Source: Lichenostomus cassidix (Eukaryota; Chordata; Aves; Passeriformes; Meliphagidae). From it: DNA of 64,000 nt. A model generated the notes under the pieces. The model did no database searches and was not told the origin of the DNA. It worked only from the letters and a program-made list of their open reading frames with translations. The translations under genes and the position numbers were made by a program. Location of the stretch: positions 51,049,350 through 51,113,349 of the forward strand of contig CM039183.1 in assembly GCA_008360975.2 (NCBI GenBank), written 5' to 3'. This document shows positions 11,123 to 22,900 of the stretch, piece after piece. The first letter of the stretch is position 1; every line of letters starts with the position of its first letter.

Positions 11123-14100
11123 AAAGTAATGCAAGCACTTCCTTGCATAAACAAAAGTGTAAGATGTCGATATCTTTGTGTGTGATTCTGTGTGCTCGAG
11201 GAGCTAATCCCCTCAGAAGTGATTAAGGAACGTAGTTTGTAGGGAAGAGTAATATCTTTCCTTCCTGGACTCCTGGAGTCATATTTGAATCCTCATTAGG
11301 TTGAAACTGGAGATTTGAACTTACATGTCCTACATCCCAGGCTTGCTGTGGGGGTCAGCTCTTCTGTGTGGTCAGGTAGCTTTCCCAGAGAAATGTCACT
11401 GTGGTCATAAGGAAGAGACTTCCATAAAACAGAAGTTCTGACTTTGACAAATCTTTCTCTAAAATGACAGAAAAACTTAATTGAATGTTTCTTTACCATT
11501 CTACCAAAGTATAATTAATAATAAAAACCTTTCAGTTAAAATGCTTTTTAAAAAATCTCTATTTTTTGGACTCTAGAAAAATTACTCATGCACGCCAAAC
11601 TTATGTAGCAGAACCTGTATCTGAATGTTTTTAATAATGTGGACATTATATGTATCAGTGCAAAGCTTCAAAATTGATGCATTGGTAATCATAAATGTAC
11701 TTTTATGAGAAGAAATCTGACCTTTTGATCCTTCTCTGCTATGTCAAGTCAGACATCCTTTCTCTCAACTATATGTTTAAACGCTAAGGGAAAGTTAGGC
11801 CACAATTTGCCATCAGGTACTTTCCACTGTTTATGCAGCATTTGGAGCTGAAAAGTGTCTTGTGTGCTTCTCTGGTTGCATCTGTGCAAAATGTTTCATT
11901 ATTACTTTGTTTTCCTCATAAAGACATGGCAAACCATTTGGCACTGCTGTTCATCAGTAGACAGCAGCAGAGCTCATCCTTCTGGGTGGGAACACTTTAT
12001 CACTGCAGATCAAGATTTGTCCACCATTGCTGGGCTTGATAAATTGGTCCTTTGTGGAGTGGGGCAGATGGCACTGCTGTTTGTTTTTTCCCCAGATTTT
12101 GAGTAAAAGGAGCAGTATGAGAGTTGTTACTGACAAGAGGAACATCAGCTTCTGCTACATACTGTAGTGTTTTATGATGTTTTGAAAGGAACAGCATGAT
12201 ACTGTGTGTGTCTAGAGCTGAGGAAAGAGTCTGATGACTCCTGCTATGTTTTTTCAGGCTGTCCTCCCTTGAGCTTTGAGGTTACAAACTGAGCACTTGC
12301 AAACACTGCCAAACCATGCATATCTTGATTTTTTTCCCCACAATAGATCAGGGCCAGCTCTGATGACATTTCTTTCAGGTGACATTCCACATACTGGAAG
12401 TGCCTAACCTGTAACATTTTTCATGAATGTACATTGTGAAGCAGTTGGCAGCAAATGGCCTGAGGTATTCAGGAAGTCTTCTCTGTGCCATCACTAAAAG
12501 GCAACTCAAGCTCATGTTGCTTTGGAGAAATGTATACTTACTGAAATATGTGAAGAGGGCTTTTGTTTGAGATTTTTGGATATCATAGAGTTTGCTGAAA
12601 TGTATTGTGTGCAAGTATCTTAGACTTTTTTTCAACTTGACGTATTGTAGAAAAAAGCATTTTTGAAAGACTTTTGTAAAGGAATTGATTTCTGTGTCAG
12701 TCTCCATTTATCCAAGTGTTCTTTAGCTAGATCAAAGGGGAAGCTTATGGCTGTGGGGCTTTTCACTACATTTTAGCAGGTTCTTTCTGATGTTTTATTC
12801 ATCAGTTTATCCTCACCAGCGTTCATGCTAATTAATTCTGATGCATTGCTCATCATAGTATGAAAGGATTATTAAACTACCTTGAGAACACTTGCACCTC
12901 ACTTAGTAGTAGTTAAAATTTTGACATGGCAAATTTTAAAGAATATGATAGAGGCCCATTGGTAAAAGGGTAGGACCTCTGGGAATACAGTTTAGAAAAG
13001 TCAGATACCTGACTATTGTTTAATGCCAAAATAAACATTTATTCCCATGTATCGCAGCACATTTTGACAGTAGCTGTGCACATACAATGATAACTTTTCT
13101 GAAAGCAGGGGTGGCCATACTGGAGCCCAACCTTGCACAACAAAACTCACACAAGGGACTCATGACCCCTGGCAGCGTGAAATCTGTCAGTGAGAGGTGG
13201 GTTGTTTCACTGCTGTTGCATTGCTAATTAATCCCACTTATGTGTGAGCTTCTCACACAGTGCCTGGTACAGCTCCTAAGGATCTGAGGTCAAATGTTCC
13301 TTAACAGGTGAACTCTCTATCCAGAATTTTTCACAGCAGTTTCCCCAAAATATTTATTTAGCACAAAAAAAGAAAAAGTGGAAAATATGAAACTATACAT
13401 TTTTTACAGTAAAAAGGATTTCTACCTTGATTGAAAAGTTGTGTTTTCAAAAGTTTCTGACAAATGTATTATGACCAGCTGTAACAACTAGCTCAACTGT
13501 CAACATTGGCCTACAAAATCCATATATAGAAAAGGAGTGAAAAGTCATGAAATCTGGCTGTAATAATAGTCATATTTCCATTAGTAATATGGGCATGTAT
13601 TAAAATATTTGAGAATATTCATACTTTAGAAGCTTTTTAAGGTGACTATCTTGAAGGCTCTATGAAGAAATTGTGTGAAGGGCTGGTCCAGCTCACTGCA
13701 TTAGCCTAGGAAGAAGTGGTTTGAGCAGCAGTGTCTGCTGCTTTTTAAGGTTATAGTAATTAGTTCTCCTTCCCCTTTTTCTTTCCCTCCTTTCCCATCC
13801 CTCATCTGCAGTTACAACACCATCTATGCTTAAACCCCGGGTTTCTTGAGCACACAGTAATGTCTTGTTAATACTCAAGAGACATCATTCCTCCATAGCA
13901 ACACTTTTTCAACATAAAAAAAAAAACCCCAACAGGAATTGTAAAAAAAATTCCTTTACAGAAATGGGAAACATAAGGGAAATGAACCCTGGAAATATGC
14001 AGTCCCATTACCAGTTCAATTTTAATATGGCTTATAAAGTTTCATAGAAAAAGAGGAGAGGCTCATCATTGTGCAGAAACTATTTACCATAAAATTGCTT

Positions 14101-14126
14101 ATATTGTCAGAAACACTATGTCTATT
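11123..14126 (+). other. Intron sequence without recognised features
   Basis: AT-rich, with many short frames in both strands (for example 11833-12106 and the 110-codon antisense frame at 12375-12707), none resembling a known protein or showing splice or promoter context. I recognise no repeat family here. Confidence 0.5.
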
Positions 14127-14132
14127 ACATAC

Positions 14133-14163
<31 letters not shown>

Positions 14164-14177
14164 TACACGCACACACC
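14127..14177. repeat. (AT)n/(AC)n dinucleotide microsatellite
   Basis: A run of about 11 AT units at 14133-14154 grades into ACAC, ATATACAC and GCACACAC. The mixed AT-to-AC structure is typical of a decaying compound microsatellite. Translating it gives a meaningless Tyr-Ile run inside an open frame at 14071-14355, so that frame should be ignored. Confidence 0.9.
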
Positions 14178-15304
14178 CTGTAATAGTTACAAATATAATT
14201 CCTGTGTATGGGAAAATCTGTATATTAAATGGTGCCTTATGGTACCAGATAGTACTTCATATGTGCAGATTCATACACCTGTAAAAGATATCACTAACGG
14301 AGTTGTACTTAGCCATAAAACTGATGTATTTCATCATCTCAACCCAGTTCATTAATCCATAACCAATGGTGTCACTATGACTTGATAAATGACCAGGGAA
14401 GTCAAGAGCAGAGTTGCTGCTGATTTCATCAATGCAAGGATTTCATCTGTGTTTATTGTCCAAAGGAGCACATCTGAGTAGCTGAAGTTAAGCTTCTGTC
14501 AGTGGAAATAACTGCCTGTCTAAAGAGAGCTGTTGGAGAACAGGTCTGTGTCTCAGCCTTGGTCTGATTCTGAAGTGTCAAGTGCACTTCCTGGATTTAT
14601 TAGTTATGCAGATGAATTCATCTTTGTGGGCTACAACTTTAGTGCCAAATTACTGAACTCTTTCATCAGAGATGTCATTTGTTTTCTGGAGACTGTCCTG
14701 CAGTTTGGATCCATGTCAGCTCATAATTCCAAAGACATATTTTCCATGGGAAATATTCTTCCCCATTTTCTGATGGGTGTCTATCTGATCTTTATCAGTA
14801 TTAGGAATTTTTAATTAAAGACTAACCCTTAATGTTTAAAACTAATGTGTCATAGTAGTAGGATTTTTATCAGCTCATTCCGTGCACCTTTTTGTGTTGG
14901 GGCTGGACAGGTTATGCATGGATAACATTTGTTTTCAGAAGTTACATTTTCTTCAATATTAGCACAGGCTGTAAAACTAGAGGTTGCCCCTATTCTAACC
15001 AATGCCCACATAAACAGATATGTAGACTGAATTAATTGAACTTGAGCAGTGCTGATTCTGAGCCAGGTTACATGGCAAGACTGCCTGCAGTATCTGTCCA
15101 AGTTAGCATACCATTTCAGCGAGAGTCCTTCTTTGTTTTTTGCAGACACTGTCTCAAATTTGTTTTAAAAATGTGAATCATCTTTTGTTTGTGGCAAGGA
15201 AAGCAAAATACAAAGCTAGAAATTACTTACTTGAGGAGTTTAAATGCTCTGGAGGTCAGAAACAAAATAATGTCCTAAGATGAAGACTCTAGAGGAGAGG
15301 TCAT

Positions 15305-15321
15305 GGGGGGGGTTGGGGGGG
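15305..15321 (+). repeat. G-rich tract (G8-TT-G7)
   Basis: Eight G, two T, then seven G on the plus strand. Such a tract can supply four G-triplets and might fold into a G-quadruplex in DNA or, since it is on the AIG1 sense strand, in pre-mRNA. Folding is inference. Confidence 0.7.
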
Positions 15322-15764
15322 AAGAGGAATATGCTCTGCATCTGTGGAGTTGGAAAAATGATTATTGTCTGGGTTCTGTGCCACTGCAGTCTGCATAAGC
15401 TCTTCCAGTTTTGTACTCTGTTATTTTTTTATGCTGCTTTTGGGAAATGGGAAACAAAGGCATTTCTAGAAAGACTTAGCCTCTGTCCTAGTGTTCAAGA
15501 GAATGCACAAAAACTGGGACAAATAGCAAAAAAATACAAATTAATACAGAGGAAGGAGCCTGTCCAAGTGATACATCTCTATTTATTTCACAAGTTGTCT
15601 CTCTTTTCGAATTGCTGACTACTCAGCTGAAAAGTTGAGGCCACCACAGAGTGGTACAAAGTCCCACTGACCACCTCTCCAGTTGTTTATCCTAGCAGCC
15701 TTATTCTGGTTCTGGTGGCCATGGCTTGTGTGTCTTTTTATTTTAATGGTGGAAAGGATATAAT

Positions 15765-16221
15765 CTTGGAGTGAGTCCAGAGGAGGGCCACAAAGATGAT
15801 TAGATGGATGGAACACCTCTTCTACGAGGAAAGGATTAGAGAATTGACATTGTTCAGCCTGGAGAAGTGACGGCTTCAGGGTAACTTTATTCCAACCTTT
15901 CAGTACCTGAAGAGGTCCTTCAAGACAGCTGAAGGGACTTTCTACAAGGATATGTAGTGATAGAAAAAGGTGGAATGGTTTCAAACTGAAATGGGGCAGG
16001 TTTATATTAGATATTAGGAAGAAATTCTTTCCTATGAGGGTGGTGAAGCACTGGAACAGGTTGCCCAGAGAAGTTATGCATGTGTCTTCCCTTTAAGTGT
16101 TCAAGGCAGGCTGGATGGGGCTCTGAGCAATCTGATCTAATGGAAGGTGTCCCTGCCCATGGCAGTGTGGTTGGAACTATATAAAGTCCCTTCCAATCCA
16201 AATCATTCTATGATTTTATGA
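15765..16221 (+). mobile_element. CR1 LINE 3' end, sense
   Basis: A 5'-truncated chicken-repeat-1 type LINE. Recognisable blocks run from GAGTCCAG...GGGCCACAAAGATGAT through TTCAGCCTGGAGAAG, AGGAAGAAATTCTTT, CACTGGAACAGGTTGCCC and CAATCTGATCTAATGGAAGG. It ends in the family's short 3' repeat, CATTCTATGATTTTATGA. Only the untranslated 3' portion is present, so it has no coding capacity. It supports an avian or other sauropsid source. Confidence 0.93.
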
Positions 16222-17689
16222 AAGGTATTTTTCTGGTGTAAATCCTTCTTCCTTGATGATTTAACAAGTAGAAAAATAACAAAGGCATTCAAAAATCAAA
16301 ATCCATATTAACCTGACGCAAAGATTGGAAGGTCCAAAACTTATGAGTTACTTGACAAACCCATCTCTCCATTATTCACTAGTCAGCTGCTACACAGTGG
16401 TCGCTCTGATGTATGAACAAGGAGATATCCTTTCTTTCATCAAAGTGTTTCTACCCATGTAGACTAAAAATCTTTTGCAGAAATTGCTAATTTGAAACAG
16501 TGCATTTTACTCCTTGGGGATGCCTTCCTAACACAGCATATTACATGGATGGGCATTTCTTGTAAAAGGTACTGAACCTTCGTAATGCCTTATGCTTCTT
16601 CCTAGAAGATATTTACACTTTTCTGAGATTTTTTAAAATCCAATTTAAATGTTTCAAGGATATTACAGCTCAAGTGCTCTCCTTAATTTATTTACAATAT
16701 TTTCAAATGTTAGGTGTGAATAAAATTTGCAATGCTCCAGGAAGGCATTCCTACTTTTTACATAAGTTGCAAGGTTTTCTGATAAAAATCAGGGACAATT
16801 TTTAATTTAATTTCCAACAGACTAACCACTCCTAGATGGCTATTATTTAACCATCTATCTGATGGAAAGAATAGCAATTGAAGCTGATTGCCTGGGGACT
16901 CAGAATATTTGCAAAACCCATGAAAATAATGTTGTTGAATTTGTACACTTCTTGCATGTTCATGCTGCAGTTATGTGGCTCCGTCTGTTATCTCTCCTCA
17001 TTATCTGCCAGTTCCACCACTGGAGCATAACTATAGTGGTACCAATTACCTCCCTGCTCTGGGGAGAGAAACAGCACCAGCTTAAAAGATTTGTTTGATT
17101 TTCTTGTACTTATGTGTAGGGCTTGGAAATTGGTGGTGTGTCAAAACCTGTGATAGCATAGCACCTGAAAATTGAGAGAGGCTGCTAGGGTGAAGAAGTC
17201 CAAATTGCCTTAATGGCATCCCCTGGGGGCATTAGGAAAACCCCTTTACCTAACACAATAACAGCAAGGCAGTTTCTGTGAAGTAGGAAGCTGGCCTTAA
17301 CCATGTTACGTATCTGCCAGAGAACACTCATCAGGGTAAGGTGAAGACAGCTTTTTAACTGAACACAGATGCTGAATTTTTCTGATTGTTTGCTATTTCC
17401 ACTAATCTGGAGAAATTGCACACAGAGGCTCCTCCTGGTATAAACATCCTCAAACCTTAGTAACAAGGAACCTTTGCTAAAACATCTCTGAGTACTTAGT
17501 AACAGCAAAACATGCAAGCCCTATTCTGAGTGTGAACATTGAAAATTAAAAGCCTGAGGGCTGAAATCCACAGATGAAATCTCTTTCAAAAAGTTTAACT
17601 ACCTTCTGTTGACAAGGTCACGTAACTTGGTCTGCTAGCACAGAGCATGAGAGCATCTAGTGTCAACAACACGTTCCAGAGTTACTACC
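16222..17689 (+). other. Intron sequence without recognised features
   Basis: AT-rich intron following the CR1 copy. The 78-codon frame at 16862-17098 and the antisense 110-codon frame at 17185-17517 have no recognisable domains and are probably chance. Confidence 0.5.
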
Positions 17690-17990
17690 AAAGGAAGGGA
17701 GAAGGGGAGAGAGTCAGAGAGAGCACAGAAAGAGCTAAGATAGTTGAATGAGAGGAGAAGATAGGCGGGAGGAAAGAGATGAATTAAGAAGTCAGCTGAT
17801 GCTGTTCCAACTCCTACCTAGGAAAAAAAAAGAAAAACAAAACAGATGAGGTGAGTGAATAAAAAAGGAGCCACAGAATAATGTAGACAAGCTGGAAGAG
17901 ACTCAAAATGCTAAAGAGGACTTAAGGGAGGAGGAGGAGGAAGAGAGAAGCGAGGAAATAAACAGTGAAAAAGATGAAATGAAGAGTATG
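17690..17990 (+). repeat. Purine-rich (GA-rich) low-complexity stretch
   Basis: Plus-strand sequence dominated by A and G, with blocks such as GGGAGAAGGGGAGAGAG and GGAGGAGGAGGAAGAGAG. It is not a perfect tandem repeat. Similar shorter purine stretches occur at about 21915-22080 and 35630-35720. Such tracts can form triplex structures, but nothing here shows a function. Confidence 0.6.
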
Positions 17991-20900
17991 TTTTCTTCCA
18001 TCACTTCACTGGGAAGGCTTCCCTGAGATGTATTAGTTTGAAGAATGGAGAGCAAAGAGAAGTGGCTTATGGATGCTGCTGTGAGAATTGCTTCTGTTGC
18101 TGTTGGATGTAAGTTTACAGGTCAGATGAAGTAATACTTTCAAGTGACATGCCAGGAGCTTCAAGAACTTGGAAAACGTTTAAGACCAGAACCACCTGCA
18201 ACCATGCAACAGTATGAAGCCTGTGTTCATATAAAACTTATTTGTGTGGTATCTGTAGAATGACATTGACGTCTTTTGCATTTGTCTATATTTTTATCTG
18301 ACTGTGCCATACATTATCTTGGTCATCTGTTTGACTCTCAAAACTGGAGTCCTGTGTTAAAAAATGACCCTTATTTTTCCATATCAGCTGTGAAGTGTGA
18401 GCAGCATTGCATATTAAAGCATTTACCGTTTGCTGAGGGTTGCAGGTGTGCTGGAAGGTCACATATTTGAAGTACCAGAGGTAAGGAGATGTACTGTCTG
18501 TATTTCAAACTGCCCTGCTTTAACAGCCAAAGCTAGGTGTAACTCTGGAAGTAATAATTATGCTGATAATATTAATGCTGATAATAAAAGCATAAAGATT
18601 TTCTGCTGAAGTCCCTCAGACAAATGTTTGTTAAAGTGATTACTACAAAGAAAATAAGCAAAGCCCCAAAAGGACACATGAAGGGAGCCTTAGCCTTTCT
18701 CTGCGTGTGGGGTACACACTGAGTTATGTTTCCTAGAAACAGAGTTTGGCCCTGGACTGCTAGGTCTCTTTGTTACACCAGCAGTGATGTGGGATGGAAA
18801 TGCATTTGGTTCACACACATAAATTTAACAATATTGGGAAGCTGGTTGTGTTTTAACATTCACTTTCTGTGCAGCTTATACTGCTTGCCATAGACACTGC
18901 TGGAGCTGTGCACAACTCTTTTGTGATGCCTAAGATGGTACATTTGTCTGCTGCTACTGCACCATTGATCAGATATATGGTTACAGGTTATAAATGTAAA
19001 TAAATGTTCAACTTTAAAATCAGTGCAAAATGCTTCAATAAGTGGAATGCATTTCCAATAAAAATGTATGTGCTTTCCTCTCTCTCAGTTAAAATCGAAC
19101 ACTGGTTTTATCCTTTAACAGAATAGATTTCTGGTTTCTTCCCTGAGTGTTTTTTCCAGAGGACATAGGCAGATAGAGTCAAACATTATGGGATAGATTG
19201 TTGTGATTAACAATGGGTATATTCAAAGTCTTTTATCAAGAAAAGAGAGCATTTCACTGGAAAAAAATTAATGTATTGAAGGAGGATTGGTTATTTTGCA
19301 GAGGGTTTAATAAATCAGCTGCCATCTACAAGTTAGGTACTCTAAACAGTCCATATGCAAGTCATCCTGGAGGTGATCACAATGAAGAGCTTTGTCTCCT
19401 TAGCAGGTCTTGCAAACACAGGGGAGGATGCAAATATGTCTTTGAAGGTATAATTGTTTAATAAGCATTTATTGTCTACCTTTATGTATTGAAGGGACTA
19501 TACTTTGCCTTATAATCACAGTAAAATGCAGTGTTAGGTACCCTTGGACACATTGGTTACCATTAGCACCCAGATAAGAATTAGGCTTTGCACACAATAA
19601 AAGTGGGACTGTATTATATTGTACCCACTTTACTAAACTGTGCTGTTAGTGTTCACACATGTGGCAAATATGACTTAATCAGACCACAAATATTTTGCAG
19701 CATTCCATGGTATCTCATTTATTTGTTTAATGTGCCACTATAGCAACTGAATTCCATCCTTTTAGATTCTTTTTTTCACAGACCTATGATCTACTTGATT
19801 GAAGCTTGGCAGACAACTTTTCCTTCAATTGAAGGCATATGTACTAACTCAGTGACCAGATTTTTACCTATTTATCATTGTTGGAAAGTGGGTTATTTCA
19901 CATGGACATAATACCAGAAGAATCAGCAGACCTGGTGAAGGGAATCTGAGCCCAAAAACTTATATGCTTTTTCCAGTCCCTGAAGTTGATGGAATAAAAA
20001 ATACTGTTTCTCCCTGTATCCAGAGATCATTATTGCTTCAGGAAAACTAATACAAGGAAATATTTTGACATTGGTTTTGTAAAAAAGTACCACTTTTTAG
20101 AAGTAGCTTTTTTCTTTGTTAAATGCTGTCTTCTACGTGTCTGTATTTGGAAACAGACATCATTTCTGCAGAAGTAATTTCATATTCGATGATTAATATG
20201 TTGAAGTAGTGCCACAGCAGTAATGTTTTATACATGCTGATAGGCAGAAATCAAGAATTTGGGGACAACCTTGGGACCTTTGCTTGTGGAAGACTGTAAG
20301 CTTGAACATAAGCCGACATCTACCCTGCTGTTCAGCTCAATCCTCATTTTAAAATTTCCCACATAGATACAAATAAGTAAAAACAGTGTACATTTTTAGT
20401 AACTTCTGAAAATGCAAAAGGCTCAAACTCAGGATGTGGCATGAAGGATGTTTTTGACAGATGTGTGAGCCATTGCAATTAGTCATGGAGTTCTGCAATT
20501 GTCTCTTCTACCTTGGACATTTACGTAACACACCCAGGTTCCATCCTGGTGCCCTACTCAGGAAAAGCCATAACCTTTCAGAGATGTCTGTTTTTGTCAG
20601 AGACTATGAGTCTGACTAAGGTGACCCTTTCCCTCCCTCTGACACCAGAGTTAGCTGAGCAGGAAACAGCTCTGACCATGGAGAAATAGCACATGGTGTG
20701 GAGTGTCTCAAAATGGCAAAAGGGAGACCAATGGCCAGTACATGATTTGCTCTTACATCTCCATTGCAGTATTAACTGTTACCCTTGAACTCTTCACAGC
20801 TTGCTTTCTCTTCAAAATGAGGAATGCTGCATACTTGAAGTGCTGCTTAAGCCCCATTTTTATATTTCTATTTTAATTCCTAGATCTGTTTTACTAAATA

Positions 20901-22530
20901 ATCTGAGAGAAATGATGCAGTGTTTGATCAAAAGCATTTTTTATAACTCTTCATTAGATAGTGCCTGTGTTTTATGGGATTTTGTAATGATAGTTGGGAA
21001 AACACTGCTGTCTGTTACAGGGTTTATGGTACTGTGCCTCTGATTCTGGCTATGAAGTGTCCCAGGCAGGGTTGGGCTGCTCTGGCAGATCAGACTGCCT
21101 GTGCCTGCCCTCTACTCCTCATCATGCTGGGGCTTGCCAGGACTTCCAAGGGATTTCCCATTCACGTGCCTCAGCATTTCGTTCATTCAGTTATGGTGAA
21201 AGAGATTAATTGCTTGCTGCAGATTCCTCCGATGGATGCAAATACAACAAAGAGTTGGAGTTGGTATTGTCCATTCTCCTGCAGAACATAAGTGGCCTCT
21301 GCTCCAAATAATAACATTACTCGTGATTATGTACAAATTTAGGGCTCCTGGTATCTCATAAAAGATTCTAGGCTGACATGATGCGTGCTATAGAAAGTCA
21401 AATATACTTAAAAAGGAAATTTTTCTTTATAAAAATGGCTGTAATAGTCAAATCACATCCTTCAGTTTATTTCCAGCAGGAAGAAATTTTATTTGCTTCT
21501 TGGGGCTGTTAGCTTTTTATTCTGTTACTTTGAGCTTTACCAGCTTTCTATAAACCCAGTATACAGAGTTCCAACTTGCTGAGTCACTGCAATGCACATT
21601 TTTGTGGCTTCTTTTGCAAATGCAATATGTAATGTAGTTTTGGGGGTTTTTTATGAACTACTTATGGGAAAGAGGAAATATGTACATTGGTCTACTGAAC
21701 TTCATATTTTAAGGCTGTTTTTAAAATAAAGGATTGGGAAATGATATAATTTTCTATAAAGGAAACATCCATTAAAAACGTCGTTTTACTAGCACACAGA
21801 TTTACTGATGTCTCCATTAACAAACAAATTTATGTTGGCTCTAAGTTGTTTAAAAATTCATACAGCTGCAAATCATTTTAGATGAACAGAGACTAAGGTG
21901 GATGGCATTTTAGTCTTTGCTCTTGAAGCAGAGGAATGAAAGATGGGAAAGAAGAGGGAATTTGAAGGAGAAAGAAAATCATGTGTTAGAAGCTAAGAGA
22001 AAAAGTGATAGCCTTATAGTTTTTTAAGGAGGAGAAGACAGGAGACAAAGTAGAGGAAACCAAATGCTGAAATAAAGAGGTGCTAATAGTAGTCAGCTGG
22101 AGAGAGCCGTAGAACATAGAGGTGATAATTGTGTGTACTGTATTTCACTGAAAAAAACCTTGAGAAAGAAGTTTAAAGTACCGAGTGCACATTGAAAATG
22201 GCATCCATCATTTATTTTAAACCAACAGGCAGAAATTTGGCTTCATTTGGTTTCTTGTGACCACTGTTTTTACAGAACAGTTCTCTTTTTCCAGCATTTT
22301 TGTGTATGCAGAAACCAAAAGAATGCCCTCCTTTGCACATTTGGTGCTTCCACTATCACCAGAGTTTGTGGCTCTTTAGATCTCACAGTTGTCTGCCTGA
22401 GCACTGTGCTACTGTACCTCCCATAGTCATATTCTCTGTGACATCAGTTTGGTAAAATTACTACATATAGTAAATCTTTGGTAATATATTTATCATGCGT
22501 GTATGTATACAGTGTGTTTGTTATGTATAG
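17991..22530 (+). other. Intron sequence without recognised features
   Basis: About 4.5 kb of AT-rich sequence. Open frames such as 19213-19461 and 20974-21291 are short and unrecognised. A small local duplication of TGCTGATAATA/TTAATGCTGATAATA lies near 18560-18590. The 21915-22080 part is purine-rich. No gene or named mobile element was seen. Confidence 0.5.
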
Positions 22531-22566
22531 TGTTTGTGTGTGTATATATATGTGTACATATATATG
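22531..22566. repeat. (TG)n/(TA)n microsatellite
   Basis: Short degenerate TGTGTGTG, then TATATATA, then TGTGTACATATATAT. It is a compound dinucleotide tract with several interruptions, so probably old and stable. Confidence 0.75.
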
Positions 22567-22744
22567 CAAACACACCATACATAAAGAGAAATATGTAATT
22601 GCCATTCAACTATTAATAATTATATTGGTAGAGAGTACTATTTTAAAGAACGTCTGTAATTCTATCTAAGCTGAGCTCTTTTATACAGATACAAAATGTT
22701 TAGACCTTAAATTCATCTCACCTAAATGAATGGACAGGTAAAGA

Positions 22745-22900
22745 CCGGCAGAAAAGACTTGTTATTTTCCCCATGTTACAGAGAAGAAACTAAAACATGG
22801 AATTTGTGGTTTGCCTAAGGCTACAGGCAGTTTATTAAAGATTGAACTGCAAAGTGAATCTGTGTTTGCTTCATTAGCCAGTACTTTTGTTAAGAAATTA
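22745..22900 (+). mobile_element. Probable MIR SINE relic, sense
   Basis: The order TTATTTTCCCCATGTTACAG, AGAAGAAACT, TTGCCTAAGGCTACA, then GATTGAACTGCAAAGTGAATCTG follows, with decay, the core and 3' part of the MIR consensus (CCCATTTTACAG, GAGGAAACTGAG, CTTGCCCAAGGTCACA, and so on). MIR elements were active before mammals and birds diverged and survive in birds in small numbers. This is recognition by eye from several matching blocks, not an alignment score. Confidence 0.6.

Noticed and set aside
15619..15984. 121-codon antisense frame
   Set aside because: Covers part of a CR1 3' end on the wrong strand; not coding.
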